In this document: in pieces, positions 54,523-55,637 of the stretch
Layout: every line of letters starts with the position of its first letter
How positions within the stretch are numbered: the first letter of the stretch is position 1
Source: Planctomycetota bacterium
GTDB taxonomy: Bacteria; Planctomycetota; JAJSAM01; JAJVHW01
NCBI GenBank assembly: GCA_021414065.1
Contig: JAIOPE010000024.1
Location: forward strand, 1 to 55,637
Reading direction: 5' to 3'
DNA: 55,637 nucleotides
Translations under genes and position numbers: made by a program
The notes under the pieces: model-generated
Told to the model about the DNA's origin: nothing
The model's input: the letters and a program-made list of their open reading frames with translations, nothing else
Databases searched by the model: none

Positions 54523-55611
54523 ATGATGCGACGAACGAATGAACCCCGGCGCGGCGAGAGCGCCGCGCTGACCACGACGACGCTGTTGGTGCTCGTCGGC
54601 GCGGTCGGTTTCGGTTTCTGGTCCCACGCCACGACCGCGGGCCGGATCGACGCGATGCGCGCGGACCTCGCGAAGGTGCTGGAGAAGCAGGCCGCGGCGA
54701 TGCGACCGGCCGACCCGGTCGCCGCCGGCGGAGACTCCGCCGGCACGCTCGACGAGAAGGTGGACGCCGTCCGCGGCGACCTCGACCTCGTCGCGAACGA
54801 CATCCAGCGCGTGGAGCGCAAGCTCGACGACCTGACGGCCCAGCTCGAGAACCGAGGCGTCGTGCAGTCCGAGCCGCCGCAGCCGCCCGAGCTCGACTGG
54901 ACGCAGCCCGACCTCTTCGAGGCGGCGCGCCGCGGCGCGGAGTCGGTCGGCTTCACGCTGACGAAGGACGAGCTGCGCTGCCCGTCCCGTCTCGTCCTGC
55001 ACGAAGGGCCGCTCGAGTACTTCGCGGTGCTGAAGGGCGGGAAGGAACACGAGACACTGATCGCAGTGGTCGGCAACACGCTCCCGGAAGCGCGACGCGC
55101 GAAGGACATGGGCGTCAAGCTGAGCAACGCGATCCAGGCGCTCGGATTCCGGCGCGGCAAGCCGATCAAGATGACTGCCAACGGCACGGAGCCCGCGAAG
55201 GGCGAAACCGTTTGGATGTTCATCGAGTGGACGACCGGCGGGAAGACCGAGATCGTCCGCGCGGAGGACTTGGTGTGGCACCGCACGAAGTCGCGGCCGA
55301 TGGTGCCGGGGTCGTGGGTGTACGTCGGTTCGCTGTTCGTGCCCGGCGACGAGAAGGGCACGCTCGACTACGCGGCCGACCTGACGGCCGAGCTCGCGTC
55401 CACCTACTCAGCGCCATCGACGGTCATCGACAACGTCGATGAGGGGGCACAGGACGACACGGTGTTCCTCGTGGCGACCCCCCGCATTCCCGACGACGTG
55501 GTGAACTGCACGCTCATCTTGCGTCGAGCCGATCTGAAGGAAGGCGTGAAGGTCTTCCCCGCGCCGGGCGTCTCCAAGGACGAGGCGCCGAAGACCGACG
55601 CGCCGAAGTGA
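54523..55611 (+). CDS. YdjY-domain protein with membrane anchor and coiled coil
   Basis: 362 residues from the ATG at 54523, preceded by GGAGAGA; a second ATG follows directly. One membrane helix (TTLLVLVGAVGFGFW) is followed by a coiled coil (about 40-115: KVDAVRGDLDLVANDIQRVE). The rest has the YdjY pattern: RLVLHEGPLEYFAVLKGG, then ETLIAVVGNTLPEARRAKDMG, and later VWMFIEWTTGG and PRIPDDV. The YdjY domain is common in planctomycetes and its function is unknown. The domain is probably outside the cytoplasm. Confidence 0.8.
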   Translation: MMRRTNEPRRGESAALTTTTLLVLVGAVGFGFWSHATTAGRIDAMRADLAKVLEKQAAAMRPADPVAAGGDSAGTLDEKVDAVRGDLDLVANDIQRVERKLDDLTAQLENRGVVQSEPPQPPELDWTQPDLFEAARRGAESVGFTLTKDELRCPSRLVLHEGPLEYFAVLKGGKEHETLIAVVGNTLPEARRAKDMGVKLSNAIQALGFRRGKPIKMTANGTEPAKGETVWMFIEWTTGGKTEIVRAEDLVWHRTKSRPMVPGSWVYVGSLFVPGDEKGTLDYAADLTAELASTYSAPSTVIDNVDEGAQDDTVFLVATPRIPDDVVNCTLILRRADLKEGVKVFPAPGVSKDEAPKTDAPK

Positions 55612-55615
55612 CCGG

Positions 55616-55637
55616 ATGACATCGCTCGCCCGCGCCG
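55616..55637 (+). CDS. Probable start of the next gene (3' partial)
   Basis: An ATG four bases after the YdjY gene opens a frame (MTSLARA) that runs to the window end. Too short to identify; position suggests a cotranscribed gene. Confidence 0.3.

Overview
This is a 55.6 kb stretch of very GC-rich bacterial DNA, densely coding, with no rRNA, tRNA, CRISPR array or complete insertion sequence that I could see. The gene content suggests a Gram-negative bacterium of the Planctomycetota or a close relative. The main pointers are a BatABCD/MoxR operon, a YdjY-domain protein, a squalene-cyclase-like repeat protein, several sulfotransferases, a Ser/Thr kinase divergent from clpC, M36-type and transglutaminase-like secreted proteins, and much GTG/TTG start use. 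The phylum is inferred from content and was not tested. Adjacent genes very often share 4 bases (ATGA, GTGA or TTGA), so most operons look translationally coupled.

Region by region. Bases 1-1396 hold the 3' part of a YiiX-like permuted papain-type hydrolase. Bases 1406-11211, minus strand, are one long operon: thioredoxin-like/TPR protein, MoxR ATPase, DUF58, a lipoprotein, BatA, BatB, BatC-like and BatD-like. Its one broken junction, moxR/DUF58, carries a 235-bp inverted-repeat element that looks like a MITE inserted at TA. Bases 11340-18269 hold a 1111-residue secreted multidomain protein, a TauE/SafE permease, a zinc-ribbon protein and a hybrid sensor kinase. Bases 18666-23090, minus strand, are an Rrf2-regulated SsuABC/TauABC-like transporter operon that ends in an HPr-like protein and a two-lobed aspartyl protease. 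Bases 23210-30330 hold an Rsm22-like methyltransferase, an M18 aminopeptidase, a transglutaminase-like lipoprotein and an M36-like metallopeptidase.

Bases 30370-33041 encode a TPR membrane protein followed by a TPR-AAA+ ATPase. The first gene uses more A/T-ending codons than its neighbours. Bases 33175-36153 hold ogt, a squalene-cyclase-like repeat protein, a methyltransferase and a small secreted protein. Bases 36270-41252 form a glycan-modification block: a possible GT-D-like transferase and a coupled operon of sulfotransferase, GNAT/FemAB-like acyltransferase, sulfotransferase and DegT sugar aminotransferase. Bases 41392-44454 hold an AT-hook protein, a tiny zinc-finger (anti-sigma-like) protein with an ECF-type sigma factor, a BFD-like [2Fe-2S] protein and a TPR-methyltransferase.

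Bases 44484-49124 hold a membrane Ser/Thr kinase divergent from clpC. Bases 49302-54440 are a coupled export cluster: a GT-C-like membrane protein, Wzm-like permease, Wzt-like ATPase and a second large membrane protein. The window ends with a YdjY-domain protein and the probable start of another gene. The two glycan blocks together suggest that the cell makes, sulfates and exports a surface polysaccharide.
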